A stretch of 60,445 nucleotides of DNA from Acanthamoeba castellanii str. Neff (lineage: Eukaryota; Discosea; Longamoebia; Acanthamoebidae): the NCBI RefSeq assembly GCF_000313135.1, contig NW_004457732.1, positions 9,356 through 69,800 of the forward strand, in the 5' to 3' direction. Shown here in pieces: positions 43,998-55,517 of this stretch. Below the pieces are notes generated by a model that did not search any database, was not told where the DNA came from, and worked only from the letters and a program-made list of their open reading frames with translations. The position numbers were made by a program, and so were the translations under genes. Position 1 is the first letter of the stretch. Every line of letters starts with the position of its first letter.

Positions 43998-45881
43998 ATG
44001 TTTGCGAGGAAGGGGTCTGTGCCACCTCCGGCCAGCAGCTTGCATGCGACGGGCCAAGTCGCCACCACGACCGCCGCCCCTCAGGCGCCCGATGTGTGGG
44101 CAGCCGTAGCCGAAGTCCCACCTGTTGCCCACCTTCCACGTACCCCCCCCCAACATCTTCCTTACCATCTTGTCAATTCCCAAGTGGTGACCTGCCACCC
44201 GGGTGGCCGGCGTATTGATAGGACCCGGAGGTGTCTCGGCTCTTGGAGGGTCTGCAGCTGGCCGAGTTCCTTCCCAGCTTCGTGGCCCACGAAATTGGTA
44301 CGCCTTCGTTCTTCGTTTTCGTTCTTCTTCGCGTTTTGTTCGTCTGGTCTTACACGCGCGAGCTAGACATGGAGACGCTGATGGAGCTGACGGAAGAGGA
44401 GCTGGCCAAGCTGGGACTCGATCGCTTGGGTCCGAGGAACAAACTCTTCTCGCACATCCAGCACCTCAAGCTCGCTTTCCCGCGTACGTCTCGGCTCGCC
44501 GCCACCACGCGTTGATCGTTTTCGCTCTTTTTCGCTCTTTTCTTCGATCGCTCCAAAGCTGACTTGCGTGCGTGTGCGTGTGCGTGTGCGTGTGCGTGTG
44601 CGTGTGCGTGTGCGTGTGCGTGTGCGTGTGCGTGTGCGTGTGCGTGTGCGTGTGCGGCCAGGGGTGCTGTCCACGCGTGACCGGGACGTGGAGGCGCGCG
44701 CGATCGACTTTGCGGACCTCAAGCTGGGCAAGACGCTCGCGCAGGGCCGCACCGGGGAGGTGTTCGAGGGCCGCCTGCGGAACCACACGAGCGTCGTCAT
44801 CCGTCGACTCAACAAGAATGTCAACCAGACCATCTTCCTCAACGAAGCCAAGCTCTTCAGGTTCGTTCTCGTGGGCTAATCATCGGCGCGTGGTGGATTG
44901 TTGATGACACACAACAACCTTTTCGGTCGACAGTTTGGTGTCGAGTCATCCGCACGTGGTGGCCTTCATGGGCGTGGCCAAGGACGCCGACCACCTCTAC
45001 CTAGTCTACGAGTACACGCGCACCCTCTCCAGTGAGCACGCACGCACACATCGCACTCAATGACATTGACTGGACGTTGACTGCAGGCGCGTTCCTGATG
45101 GCACGCTGCGGGACTACCTCCAGAGCCGGAAGAAGAAGCTGCCGCTCCACACGCTCATCGATCTCACCAAGGACGTGGCCGCGGGCATGGATCACCTGCA
45201 CCAGCACGGGATCGTGCACCGTAATCTGACGGCGGGCAACCTGGTGCTCGAGCGACTGCGCAGCTACAACATCGTCAAGGTCTGCGACGCGGGCCTCCTC
45301 AAGTACGACGATGCCCGTCCCCTCTATCTCGCCGTGGCCGCCCTCCCTCCCTCAATTGAACATAAATTGTTTTCGTTCGCAGGGCGCTCGAAGCTGCCGG
45401 CCACTACCAGCAGGCGTCCGCGCGGTGGCTCAGCCCCGAGGCGATCGCGTGGCAGAAGTTTACGCCCAAGTCCGACAGCTGGAGCTTCGGGGTGGTCATG
45501 TGGGAGATCTTCAGCGGCGGGAAGCTGCCGTTCAGCGAGCACGGGGACGACGACGAGGAGCGGGTCGAGGAGATGATCGGCCGGGTGCCGCTGGCGTGCC
45601 CCGCCGGGTGTCCCGAGGAGGTGTTCAGGATCATGGAGTCGTGCTGGGCGGCCGACCCCGACCAGCGCCCGACCATGTACGACCTGGGCAACAAGCTGGC
45701 CGACCTCGACTACGGCCGCGACGGCGACGGGCCGGACAGCGAAGACGACAGCAGCGACTCGTCCGACGGCGAATCGGCCGAGAGCGACGATGGCGCCACT
45801 AGCACCACCAGCGATGAAGTCTACAGCAGCGACGGCAGCGGCAGCCAGGCCGTCTACGCCTCGCTTCGCGACTCGAGATGA
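43998..45881 (+). CDS. SAM domain plus tyrosine-kinase-like pseudokinase
   Basis: The N-terminal tail (MFARKGSVPPPASSLHATGQ) is followed by a SAM domain on two exons: EVSRLLEGLQLAEFLPSFVA, then DMETLMELTEEELAKLGLDR and GPRNKLFSHIQHLKLAF. A TKL-type kinase domain follows: LGKTLAQGRTGEVFEG; SVVIRRL, with Arg at the ATP-binding Lys (44802-44804); IVHRNLTAGNLVLE, with Asn for the catalytic Asp (45223-45225); VCDAGLLK in place of DFG (Ala at 45289-45291); then ARWLSPEAIAWQKFTPKSDS, WSFGVVMWEIFSGGKLPF and DPDQRPTMYDLGNKL. The tail is Asp/Ser-rich. Three of the usual active-site positions are changed, so catalysis is unlikely; a scaffold or allosteric role is inferred. One intron carries a GTGTGC microsatellite. 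Confidence 0.88.
44566..44656 (+). repeat. GTGTGC hexamer microsatellite in an intron
   Basis: About 15 uninterrupted copies of GTGTGC/TGCGTG immediately before the 3' splice site (GCGGCCAG) of the exon that begins GVLSTRDRD in the SAM-pseudokinase gene. Confidence 0.95.
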
Positions 45882-46025
45882 TGATCGTGCCTCACGATAG
45901 TAATGCGACAGGGGAGGTGGAAATATAGATTGATGTACATTGCAGCCGCCGGTGGGGTGATGCCCAGCCGTCTGCACACAAAATTGAAGCAAATACAGCA
46001 TTGGCCTGTGCGTGGGCGACTGACG

Positions 46026-49000
46026 TCAGTCGTAGGCCAGCAGCGTGCGCAGCACTTCCCAATACTGGAAGTGGACGGTGTTGGAGGCCGCCTTGCTCAC
46101 GAAGAGGTTGCCCGAGTTGATCTCGAGCCTCTCCCCTGGCGTGTACCACCCGAACTGCATTGCGCCCCCCCCCCGCAGCAGTCAGGTCAGTTCAGGAGCA
46201 ACTCGAGTTCGCTGGCGTCAGGAGGCGTACGAAGGGAGGAACGGGTGGGGACTTGGGCACCTGATCGCCAGCGAGTGTGATACTGGAGGGCGGTGAGAGC
46301 GAGGTGAGACGCCCACGCGAAAAAGATTATGTGGTGGTGGTTGTTGGGGGGGGGGGGCGACAGAGAGGGGGCGCACTGTAGGATGCGGTAGCGCAGTTCG
46401 GAGTTGAGCCAGGCGGTGAAGGTGCGGCGGGCGAAGCGCGGAGAGCCCAGAAGTACCAGGTAGAGCCGCATCCGGAAGACCGGGTAGCGCACCACCGCCT
46501 GGTAGGCCACCATGGCTGCAATCGCCGCGCCCATGCTGTGGCCCGTGAACACCACCCGCTTCGTTTGGTCGCTCCCTGGATGTGAGTGCGCGCGAGTCAG
46601 CACAAGCGCAGTAGCACGACGGGCCGGCTGTGATGGCGTGGCATGACGTGGTGTGGTTCATACCCGCGCGCGCCACGATGTGGTCCACGAGATCCACCCC
46701 GTGTTCGACCAGGCATTGCCTATGCATCTCCTGTGGTGGCGGCGGCGGCACGTGAGTGGTCAGCGTGGGCGGTAATTCACGGGGAGGGAGGGCGCATACC
46801 AAGAGGATGTGGTAGAAGCCGGAGTGAGCTTCATCTTGCGTGTCTCCGAGCCGCCCCCTTTGGCCGACACGATCTTGTTCTTCTTGCCCTTCAGGAAGAA
46901 CGGCCCCGTGTCGATCGTTTCTGTTCGACGTGTTTTGTTGGCAGCGCCGCGGTCCTTAAGGTCAGATCACGCACGCTCTTGCGCCGGCCGGGCGTGAGTT
47001 GAGGTGTGGTAGGCACCTTGGATGACCTTCATGGCGACGTGGAGCGAGCTGTCCTCGTCCTTCATCCCAAAGAACCGCACCACCAGCTCGCCGTCCTGCA
47101 TGGGTGATTCCTCTCGCATCGCGATCCCTCGTATCCGGCCGTCGGCACCCAACACACTGCAGCGAGCGTGGATCGGTCGACCACACACACGGGGGGGGGG
47201 GCAAAGAGAGAAGACGGCGATGAGAAATAGAGCGAAGCGAGATTGGGGGGGGGGTGCATACTCGCCGGCCATCCGTCTTCGGGCGAAATCTCGGAGCGGA
47301 GCCTGGTCGTCGATGTGGGGCGCCACGGTGCTAAGGCCCTGTGTCCGGACCGCGGGGGCGGTGTTCGCGGTGGCGGCGCCAGCGGTGGCAGCGCTGACCG
47401 CGGCGGAGGCGGAATACTGCCCGCCGCTCACGAAGATGAGCGACTGCGCGAGTAGTTTCTCCCCCGGGTCCTGTGCACACGCAACATCCACACCGCCGTC
47501 GTCGCCGCGTTGGTGTCGTGCCACAGTCAGGGGTGACGCTCGTTAGAGCGTCGTAAATGGACGCATGTGGAGACACGGAATGGCGCAGAAGTACGGGCGT
47601 ACCTGGGCCTTCTCGAAGAGCTTCGAGTAAACACGCTCGAGGTCGGCTTGCCTCACCACACCGGACGACCTCGGAGTCGGCGGGCGGGGGCCCTAGTCAC
47701 CCGGCCGGCACAACGTGCGCGACGCTTAGTGAATGTGTGCGGCGGTGCGTGCGCGTGCGCGTGTGCGGCTCACGGGTGGTACATACCTCGGACGAATCGT
47801 TGACACAGATGGCCCGGGGTCGCTGCTTGTCCCCATCGGTCTGGCCGGTCTCGAGGCTTCGCCCCTCGCAGGAGTCGAGAAGGATCTGCTCGTCGAAGGG
47901 CTCCTCCACCCCGGCCCCGCTGCCGCCCGCGCCTGGGTTCGGGCTGCTGCCCGCAGCCTTCTCCTCAGAGTCGGCCTCGTTGAGGGCGTCCATGACGTCG
48001 ATGGAGAGGCGACCCTCGGTATAGGATCGCTTGAGCATCTTCATCTCCTCCTGGAACACGTTCTTCTTCATGAACGCGCCCTGCGACTCTGTCAGCTGCG
48101 CGCTCCGTAGCCGCTTCATCATGTCCTCTGCCGTGCCGATGTTGCTCCCCATTCCCAGCGTCTGCGCAACCCACAACCCAGAACGCAAGGTACCCATCGT
48201 GTGGTGAGCAAGCGGCCAAAGAGGAGCGAGCGCACGTGTGGTAGGCGCGTACCGCCAGAATCTCTGCTCGTATAATACTGCGTACGGCAAGCCGATCGTC
48301 ACCCGCCGCGCGGGCGAAGAAAGAGCAAAGAGTGTTAGTGACGATAGCCCTCGCGGGGGGAGGAGGGGCTGATGAGCGGAGGAATAAGTGAGTACTTGCT
48401 GGTGTCCCTGATGGCGATCCGCTGGTCATACTTTTGCTTGTCTTCCTTGACCAGTCGGTCGTTGAGGTCGTGCCGGTAGGCTTGCCCCTTTCGCCGGTTG
48501 TTGCTGGGCCACTGGGACGTGGGTCCGGCGCCCTCCTCGTACAAGTATCTGGTGCGCAGGGCGAAGAAGAAGAAGAAGAAGAAGAAGGTCAGCCGCGATC
48601 GAGCCAAGATAACGTTGGCGGGGGTCAGTAGCTACTCGAAGAAGAAGAAAATGTCGGCAAGCATCTTGCGCCACTGTCGCCAGAGTTTTGGCGGCTCCTG
48701 CATCGCCACCTCACCCCGCGCCTCGCCTGGTGTTTGAAGCGGGGGGGGGGGAAGGGAAGAAAAAGATGGTCAGTCCCATCTTTCCGTCATGAGCCGCACT
48801 GGTCGATAGAGGGGCGGAGGTCACCGTAGATGGCTCCATCTGTGCTGAACGTGGCGGCCGTATAGAAGTCCACGAGCAGCGTGATGATCGACACCGGCAC
48901 CGCAGGGTATAACTCCTGCGCATGTGCAACTGTCGGTTGAGTACAGGGCCAAAAAGAAAAAGTGCCGAGGGAGGGAGTAGCGCGTGTAGCATACCAGCAG

Positions 49001-50035
49001 TGTGTCGTCCATGATTCGCTTGCCGATATCGACGGTGGTCTGCAGGCCGTAGGATTGTACGGCGGCGATGATCTTCTCCATGGCCGCGTGGTCACCGGAC
49101 AGCAGGATGCACCGCTCGCGCAGGAACTGCCCCACCTCCTCCTTCTTGTCCCGCGCCTTGATCGTCCCGACCGAGGAGTCGGACGACGAGATCGGCGGCG
49201 GCCCGGAGGCGGCCCTCGCCCCTGGGCTGGCGGCGGGCGTCGAGCGCGTGATCACAATCTCCTGCGTGCGGCCCTTGCGCCGGTTGCCGCTCTTGACCTT
49301 GCTCTTGAGCTCCTCGAGTCGGGCCACCATGTCCTTGGGCGGGACGGTGAGGAACGGCTCGTGGTCGCCGTCGGTACCCGACTCCTCCCACTCCTCGGTG
49401 TCCCGTCGACTGTCGATGGACGGCCCGGCCAGGCCTTGTCCACCGGTCTCCCACATGAGAATGCTACGCTCGCGCTCGATCTTGGGTCGCAGACCGTCCT
49501 GGCGACGCTGATTGACGGCAAACATAAACTTCTCCATCTCTTGCTTCGAGTAAAACGCGATTGCCACACCCGGCTCTGTACGCGCATAGATGCATTCGTC
49601 GGTAAAGGTGTTGTGTGTGTGTTGTGTGTGGATAGATGAAGGCACGTGCCTGGGGCACCGGGAGGGAGAGGAGGTGCGAGGGCATTTCTCTCCACGCTAA
49701 GAAAGAAGTAGCGGGTGCTGTCGGCGACGCCGCTGAGGCCCTCGATCGACGACACCGCCAGGAGACGGCCCGCCTGTTTGTCCTTCATCTCGAACAGGCG
49801 GATGGTGCCGCCAGCCTGCAGCTCTATGCAGCCGTACTCACTGAATTCGCCCCATTGCGTAGCCCTTTCATTTACGCACACCCGGAGGGGGGGCACCTGT
49901 CAACAATAACGAGACGTTGCAAAGCAGTGGGGGGGGGCAGGAGTACTTGACGGCAGGTGGCACGTTCCTCTTGAGAGCCACCACAAATGCCACGGTGGGG
50001 ACCTCGTCGATGGCTGGTGTCTCCTCCATCTCCAT
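46026..50035 (-). CDS. PH domain plus class-3 (alpha/beta-hydrolase) lipase
   Basis: Starts MEMEETPAIDEVPTVAFVVA (ATG 50033-50035). A PH-like domain reads WGEFSEYGCIELQAGGTIRL, FEMKDKQAGRLLAVSSIEGL, DSTRYFFL and, after an intron, VAIAFYSKQEMEKFMFAVNQ. A long middle part has a Lys/Ser-rich linker (RKGRTQEIVITRSTPAASPG), then LLSGDHAAMEKIIAAVQSYG, ELYPAVPVSIITLLVDFYTA, GMGSNIGTAEDMMKRLRSAQ and GELVVRFFGMKDEDSSLHVA. The C-terminal lipase has VVFTGHSMGAAIAAMVAYQA (about 46560-46500, the GxSxG nucleophile elbow with Ser), LYLVLLGSPRFA, and ends HFQYWEVLRTLLAYD (stop 46026-46028). Candidate acid and His residues lie in the last exons. The architecture suggests a phosphoinositide-recruited lipase or phospholipase; the substrate is not known. 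Middle exon borders are approximate. Confidence 0.75.
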
Positions 50036-50606
50036 TTTTTTTTGGTTATTGTACTTCGCAGGTGCCAGCCACCACGGTTGCCGGTTCGCGGTCGTACCAT
50101 ACCAAGCGTGCCAAGCATTCCTCCCGACTGAAGAAAGGTATTTGCATTGCGCGCGATGATTATTAATATTGCGTCGCCTTTTCTGGATTGTTTGGCTTTC
50201 TGTCGACGGCTCGGATCGCGACACAATTTGTGGGCGTTTTTGGACTGGCAAAGGGCGACGCAGCGACAGCAGAGAAGGAAAAGGACTTCCCCTTTGCCGT
50301 CAGTGGAAGAAGCGATTCGAATTGGACTCCCTTCGAACCGGTGCGTGTTCTGTTCTTGCTTGATGGCTTCGCGAATCTCTCGTCCTATTCTTCTTTACCT
50401 CCACTTCCCATCCTTTATAAATTTTACCCCCCATCTTATGATCACTACTTGATGCATTTTGAGTCGAATTGAGCATTACGAGTCGACTTGCATCATGGGG
50501 CACACGTGCTAACATATCTTCCAACCTGGCACAATGCGATTTCCAGGATTGCAATCCGCCGCTATTCGTGAATCCGAGAGGATCGAGAGCAGAGAAGAGA
50601 AGAAGA
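50036..50606. promoter_or_regulatory. Shared upstream region of the PH-lipase and ankyrin-FYVE genes
   Basis: 571 bp between divergent starts. A frame upstream of and in phase with the ankyrin-FYVE ATG is open from 50469 (MSITSRLASWGTRANIS), so a longer N-terminus is possible, but its composition is not host-coding. An AT-rich patch lies near 50400-50470. Confidence 0.4.
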
Positions 50607-52406
50607 ATGAGCGACGGTCAGGAGCCGCAGGGAGAGGAGGGGGGAGAGCAGCAGGTGGGATGGACCAGTGAGATCCACGAAGCCGTGTGGCAGAACAACA
50701 CCGAGAAGGTGCGACAGCTGATCAACAGCCCACAAGGCGCGCCGCTGGACCTGGAGGCCGTGGTGGAAGATTGCACGCCGCTCTACTTGGCCTGCCTCAA
50801 GGGCCACACCGATGTGGCCGAGATTCTCATCAAGGGAGGCGCCAAGGTCGACGGCGATTCGCCGCCGGTCTTCGCGGCTGCGGGCAAGGGCAATCTCGAT
50901 CTCGTGCGCCTGCTGTTGAAAAATGGCGCCAATCCGTCGGCTTTCTCGTCGCAGCATGCCGGCTGCTGCGGCCTCCACATCGCCGCCGAGAAGAACTACG
51001 TCGATGTCGTTCGTGCGCTGCTCGAGGCCGGCGTCGAGGTCAACATTCGATCCGAGAAGCAGAAGCTGACGCCCCTCATCTCGGCCGCCTGCTGCGGTTC
51101 GCTCGACGCGGTCAAGGTTCTCATCGAGGCCGGCGCCGATGTCGATGCCCAATCGTCGACGGGCAACACGGCCCTCATGCTTGCCATCGATCGCGGCAAA
51201 ATTGACGTCGCCACCACGCTCATCGATTCGGGCGCCAACCTCGAGATCAAGGGCCAGAAGGGCTGGACCGCTCTCCACAACGCCGCCAGCGGGGGCGACA
51301 AGGGCTACCGCGAGGTGGCCGAGGCGCTCCTCAAGGCCAATGCCTCGGTCGATGCGCTGTCCGAGACCATGCTCACGCCCCTTCACGAGGCTGCCGGCAA
51401 GTCGCTCACCGATCTCGTGCGCCTGCTCGTGGACCACGGTGCCAACGTCAACGCGCGCGACAAGTTCAACAACACGCCCCTCCGGATGTGCGCCTCCAAC
51501 GCGCAGTCGTTCGCCTCCCTCGACAGCTTCAAGCAGACCGTCCAGACCCTGCTGGACGCCGGCGCCGACATCAATGCCGGTACCACGATTAACACCACCT
51601 CGCTCCACTCGGTGGTCAAGTGGGGCAACCCCGACGCCGTGCGCTTCATGCTCGACCACGGCGCCGACCCCAACGTGAGGACCACCAAGGGCGAGCTCCC
51701 CATTGATTTTGCCAAGGAGCCCGCAATCCGCGCCCTCCTCGAGCCCGTCACCAAGGCCGCCGCCAAGACCGACAAGCCCACCAACGGCCCCGCCGACGCC
51801 AAGGGGGCCAAGGCCGACAAGAACGTTTCCCGGGTACTCTTTCACCTTCTTTCGTCCCCCCCCCAAAGGCGCGCTTGCTCATGTCCCCCTTTTTTTCCTA
51901 CGCAAGCAGAGCAAATACAGCCACGACAACTGGCAGCCCGACAACACGACTCCCGAGTGCATGCACTGCTCGAAGAAGTTCACTCTCATCGTCAGAAAGG
52001 TACCTTTCCCCCTTCCCTCACCAATTGAGCGTTTGCACCAAAAGGGGAAAATATGCGTACATGTGAATGGTTCTGTTCTCGCTGGTCTCATTGCTGCTTT
52101 TCTCTCCCCCCCCCCCGTGTTCGATTTGCGCTCTACAACAATGCAGCACCACTGCCGTAACTGCGGTACGCCTGACGTCACCCACTCCGCCTGCGCGTTG
52201 GTTGACAACATGTTCTCATTTCTTCTTCTTCTTCTTCTGTTGTTGTTGTTGTTGTGCCGTCCACATGAACCTTTACAGGGCAAATATTTTGTGACCAGTG
52301 CACGCCACACCGCATGCGTCTGCCCGACAAGGGCATGAAGGAGCCAGTGCGCGTATGCGTGGTGTGCGCCGACACGAACACAAACACCAAGGCCAAGTCG
52401 AACTAA
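50607..52406 (+). CDS. Ankyrin-repeat protein with C-terminal FYVE zinc finger
   Basis: Exons 50607-51833, 51910-51999, 52147-52165 (19 nt) and 52279-52406, all GT-AG. After an acidic start (MSDGQEPQGEEGGEQQVGWT) come about ten ankyrin repeats, for example TPLYLACLKGHTDVAEILIK, LTPLISAACCGSLDAVKVLI and TPLHEAAGKSLTDLVRLLVD. A lysine-rich linker (AAKTDKPTNG) leads to a FYVE domain: WQPD, CMHC, then RKHHCRNCGQIFC formed across three exons, DQC and VRVCVVC. The WxxD, R(K)HHCR and RVC signatures that bind phosphatidylinositol 3-phosphate and the four CxxC zinc ligand pairs are present. It should localise to early endosomes through PI3P; the ankyrin partner is unknown. Confidence 0.92.
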
Positions 52407-52713
52407 AAGACCGAGACTGGCATTACGGCGAAGGCGACAAGAGGAAAAACGGAACGAGGAGCGAAGGAGGAAGAAAGGAACATCGCGCGAAGGCGAATGG
52501 TGGACGCGAAGTGGCGAAACGGAAGGAACATCGAACACAGTCGATCGCTCGATCCTGGCGACGGCGAGCCACTTGCAGTCCGGCCAACAACCCCAAATCC
52601 AACAAAAGAGCGAGACACAAAACACACGGCACGACCCCGACTGTACACAAGCCAACCGAACGAACAACATGAATTATTTGTCCGTCAACCTCCTCCGTTC
52701 TCCACCAGCGCCA
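52407..52713. other. 3' region of the ankyrin-FYVE gene
   Basis: Purine-rich sequence with AGGAACATCG-type repeated words (near 52470 and 52527), then a short CACACACGACAC stretch. No gene is seen. Confidence 0.35.
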
Positions 52714-52950
52714 TTAGGACACACACACCACCACCGCACACACGACACGGCAGGGGAGGGGTTGCGTGGTACGTGCCTGGGTGTAACCGGGGGTGAGGCG
52801 CTGGTAGGGGACGCTCTCGACCAGCAGCGCGGCTGCCCTGAGCACTTGCACCAGACACCCGGCATCGCCCTCTTCGTCGAGCGACGCAAAGACGGCCTGG
52901 ACCCCATCGTGATGATCCCCACCACCCGCCACCAGACGGTACAACGAATC
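52714..52950 (-). other. Coding-like segment downstream of the LRR gene
   Basis: The minus-strand frame DGVQAVFASLDEEGDAGCLV, then LVQVLRAAALLVESVPYQRL, has the composition of a helical C-terminus. A splice from the last LRR exon (donor about 53010, GAGGTAGG) to the acceptor GTCCAG near 52905 would join it in frame. It may therefore be the last exon of the LRR gene, or a separate fragment. Confidence 0.35.
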
Positions 52951-53014
52951 ACACGCGATATATTTCGTTTTTTTTAAAAATATCTATCTTATCTATCTCT
53001 CTAATCTACCTACC

Positions 53015-54944
53015 TCAGCCACTGGCTGAGTCCGGTCGCCTGGGCTGCCCGTCGTAGTGTCGAGGCCGGTACTGGGCGTGCCCGAGCGCACGCTCGGCGT
53101 CTTCGTCGGCGAGGCCTGAGTGCTCGGCCACATGCAGGGCCGGCAGAGCTGTCGGCCAGCGCTGCAGTTCGTGCGGCGGGACGTGGGTGCTCCAGCACAG
53201 CAGATGGCGCGTGGCCGGGCAGTCGATGTGGAGGTCGCGCACGCGCAGCGAGCACAGCTGGACGGTGCGGACCATGGGGCCAGCCACCGACACGCGGCCG
53301 TCGATGATGTCGCGGCTGGCGTCGCCCGTCGGCGACCCGTCGTGCCAGTCGCCCAGCTCCACGCTGGACAGCTCGGGCATACCGCCGACGGCCACGTTGC
53401 GGATGGGCTTGCCGATCAGGACGAGACGCCAGAGCGCGGGCAGGACCGATGTGTTGCCGCTGGCCAGCAGCACGAAGTCGTCGATCTCCCGCGTGAGCTC
53501 CAGGTGGAGCAACCGAAGTGCGGAGAGCCCACAGGCGGCGTCGCGCTCGAGCAGCAGCCGGGCGATGTCGTGCGCACGTGGCTCCACGGCGCCGTGGACG
53601 AGGTGGATGAGCTTGATTGACTGCAGGTCCCGCGAGATGCTCTTCAGGGTGTCCAGGTAGTGCGCGTTGACGTTCCTGAATTCGACCACGGCCAGATGCG
53701 ATGCGTCCTCGATGCGCACGAACGCCTCCTCCACCTCTTCTTGATCAGCGCCAGCAGCTTCGTCCGTGGTCCCGGCCGGTCCCGGCCAGTCGCGCCTGTT
53801 GTTGATGTTGTCCAGACGGAGGTGCGTCAGCGACCTGGCCTCGGTGATGTGGACCGAGCGAAGGAGGCGGCAGCGCTGGAGCGTGAGCTTGCTCAGGTGC
53901 GGGCAGCCGCCGGTCAGTTCGATGCTCCGGATGCCGCTGTGGAATATCTCCAGCCGCTCGAGCTGCGCTTCCCTGTCGGCCAACCGCAACACGACGGGGA
54001 CCTCTTGCCCGTCGATCTCCTTCTGCATCCATTCATCGCACACCGATGCTTGGGGGTGAGCGCGCTCCCGCGCAGATCAGGGAGTGCTGGGGCGGCAAGT
54101 ACCGCAGACCGCACAGGCCTGGCGGTGTAGTGCAGGTCGCGGAGGTTAGGGCAGCCTTCAACGACTTGCGCAACGGCCGCATCCACCTGTCGGTGCCAAG
54201 ACTGTCAACGGCAGGTAACCAGCGAGGCGTGTGTCGTGTCGTTGGTGTGTGTGTGTGTGTGTGTCGTACGACGTGGTTGGTCTGGAGGCTGAACGTTTCA
54301 ACCGAGGGGCACCTCTCAACGCGCAAGGACTGAAGGTCGGTGGTGGCGAGCTCGACGAGGTGCAGGTTCGGGCAGTCAGCCAGCGTCACCGCATGCAGGT
54401 CCGTGCTCTTGAGCACCACCTCCTCGAGCAGCGGTCGCGCGCGCAGCTCGAGCAGCGACGAGCCCAGGGTCACGGACGCAACGTTGAGACGCCGCAGGTT
54501 CGAGAGGTAGCGCGGGGAGTTGAGCAGCGGGCCGGCGCGGGTCAACCGAGGCTGGCCCGAGAGCTCCACCACGCTCATGCCCACCCTCCTCAGCGCAAAC
54601 TCGAACAGCTCGTTGGTCCACAGCCGACGCGCGGACATGGTCGCCGCCACTTCGTCCGCCAGCTCCGCCGGCAGCAGCAGGCCCGCGTCCTGCTCTTCTT
54701 CCTCCTCTTCCCTGCTGGCACGCTGTTGCTCGCCTCGCATGATGGCCGAGAAGACGGCAGCGCACTGGTCGATGATGGTCTGGTGGCACAGCTCGGCCAG
54801 GGTCAGGGGCGTTTGAGTGGCGCACACGAAAGCAGCTGCATCCAGGTCGTCTAGAAGAGACAAGAAGTCTTCATCATTCACCTTTACTTTTACCGCGTCG
54901 TTTTCATCTTCCAGGTCGAGGTCGAGATCAAAATCCATCTTCAA
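53015..54944 (-). CDS. Leucine-rich-repeat protein with acidic N-terminus, frame break at about 54050
   Basis: ATG at 54942-54944. The start is very acidic (MKMDFDLDLDLEDENDAVKV), then LCHQTIIDQCAAVFSAIMRG and an acidic loop. LRR-type repeats follow: LSNLRRLNVASVTLGSSLLE, LLEEVVLKSTDLHAVTLADC, LHLVELATTDLQSLRVERC. An intron with a CACACA tract (about 54269-54215) leads to VDAAVAQVVEGCPNLRDLHY. At about 54040-54060 the frame must change by one base to continue as CDEWMQKEIDGQEVPVVLRL, HSGIRSIELTGGCPHLSKLT and later repeats, ending PDSASG at 53015. The spacing of C-P-N-L and L-x2-L resembles cysteine-containing LRRs of F-box/AMN1 type, but no F-box is evident. Function unknown. Confidence 0.65.
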
Positions 54945-55517
54945 GACTTTTCTTCAGCGCGAATCGAGAGGGGAAAAGGAACTGGCAGGGAAGGCACACA
55001 TAAAACAGGTACAGTTATTATAATAGTTCATTCACTGCAATCATTCCCAACAATTTCATGGCAGTATATTATTATGAATACATAAAATAATAAAATGAAT
55101 AAGAATAACGACGCTCTTCGTCTCCTGTGCATCTTCAACGCCTTTTCGTCCAGTGGCCAGCACGAGGCAGTGACCATGTCGACGACAAGGGCAGACACCG
55201 GGCGGAAACGCTTGGAAAACGGCCATTTCGGGACCCACACGGCACAACAGCAGACAACCGAAGGAAAGGACGCGCAGAAATGGCCGAAACGAAAGCCATC
55301 ACAAAAAATATCAAAAAATTACACAGCACCCCGCGTCGCTCTGCTCCGCTACGAGACCTGCAAAATCAAGTCGTGCCCTCGCGCTGCATTTGGTGCAACT
55401 CTCAATCGATCAACCCCGTCTCTTTCCTTCCTTGCCCGCGGCTACCCACCACCTTGGCGCTTTTGTAAATTCCAGGCAATTTACATGCGCCATCGCAACA
55501 CCAACATCAACAAAGAG
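54945..55517. promoter_or_regulatory. Shared upstream region of the LRR and F-box/WD40 genes
   Basis: 573 bp between divergent starts, with a pronounced AT-rich core at about 55010-55110 (ATTATGAATACATAAAATAA). A frame in phase with the F-box gene is open from 55095, so that gene's N-terminus could be longer. Confidence 0.45.

Noticed and set aside
50562..51866. A 434-codon minus-strand frame opposite the ankyrin repeats
   Set aside because: Antisense shadow of a GC-biased repeat protein; its own sequence shows no domain.
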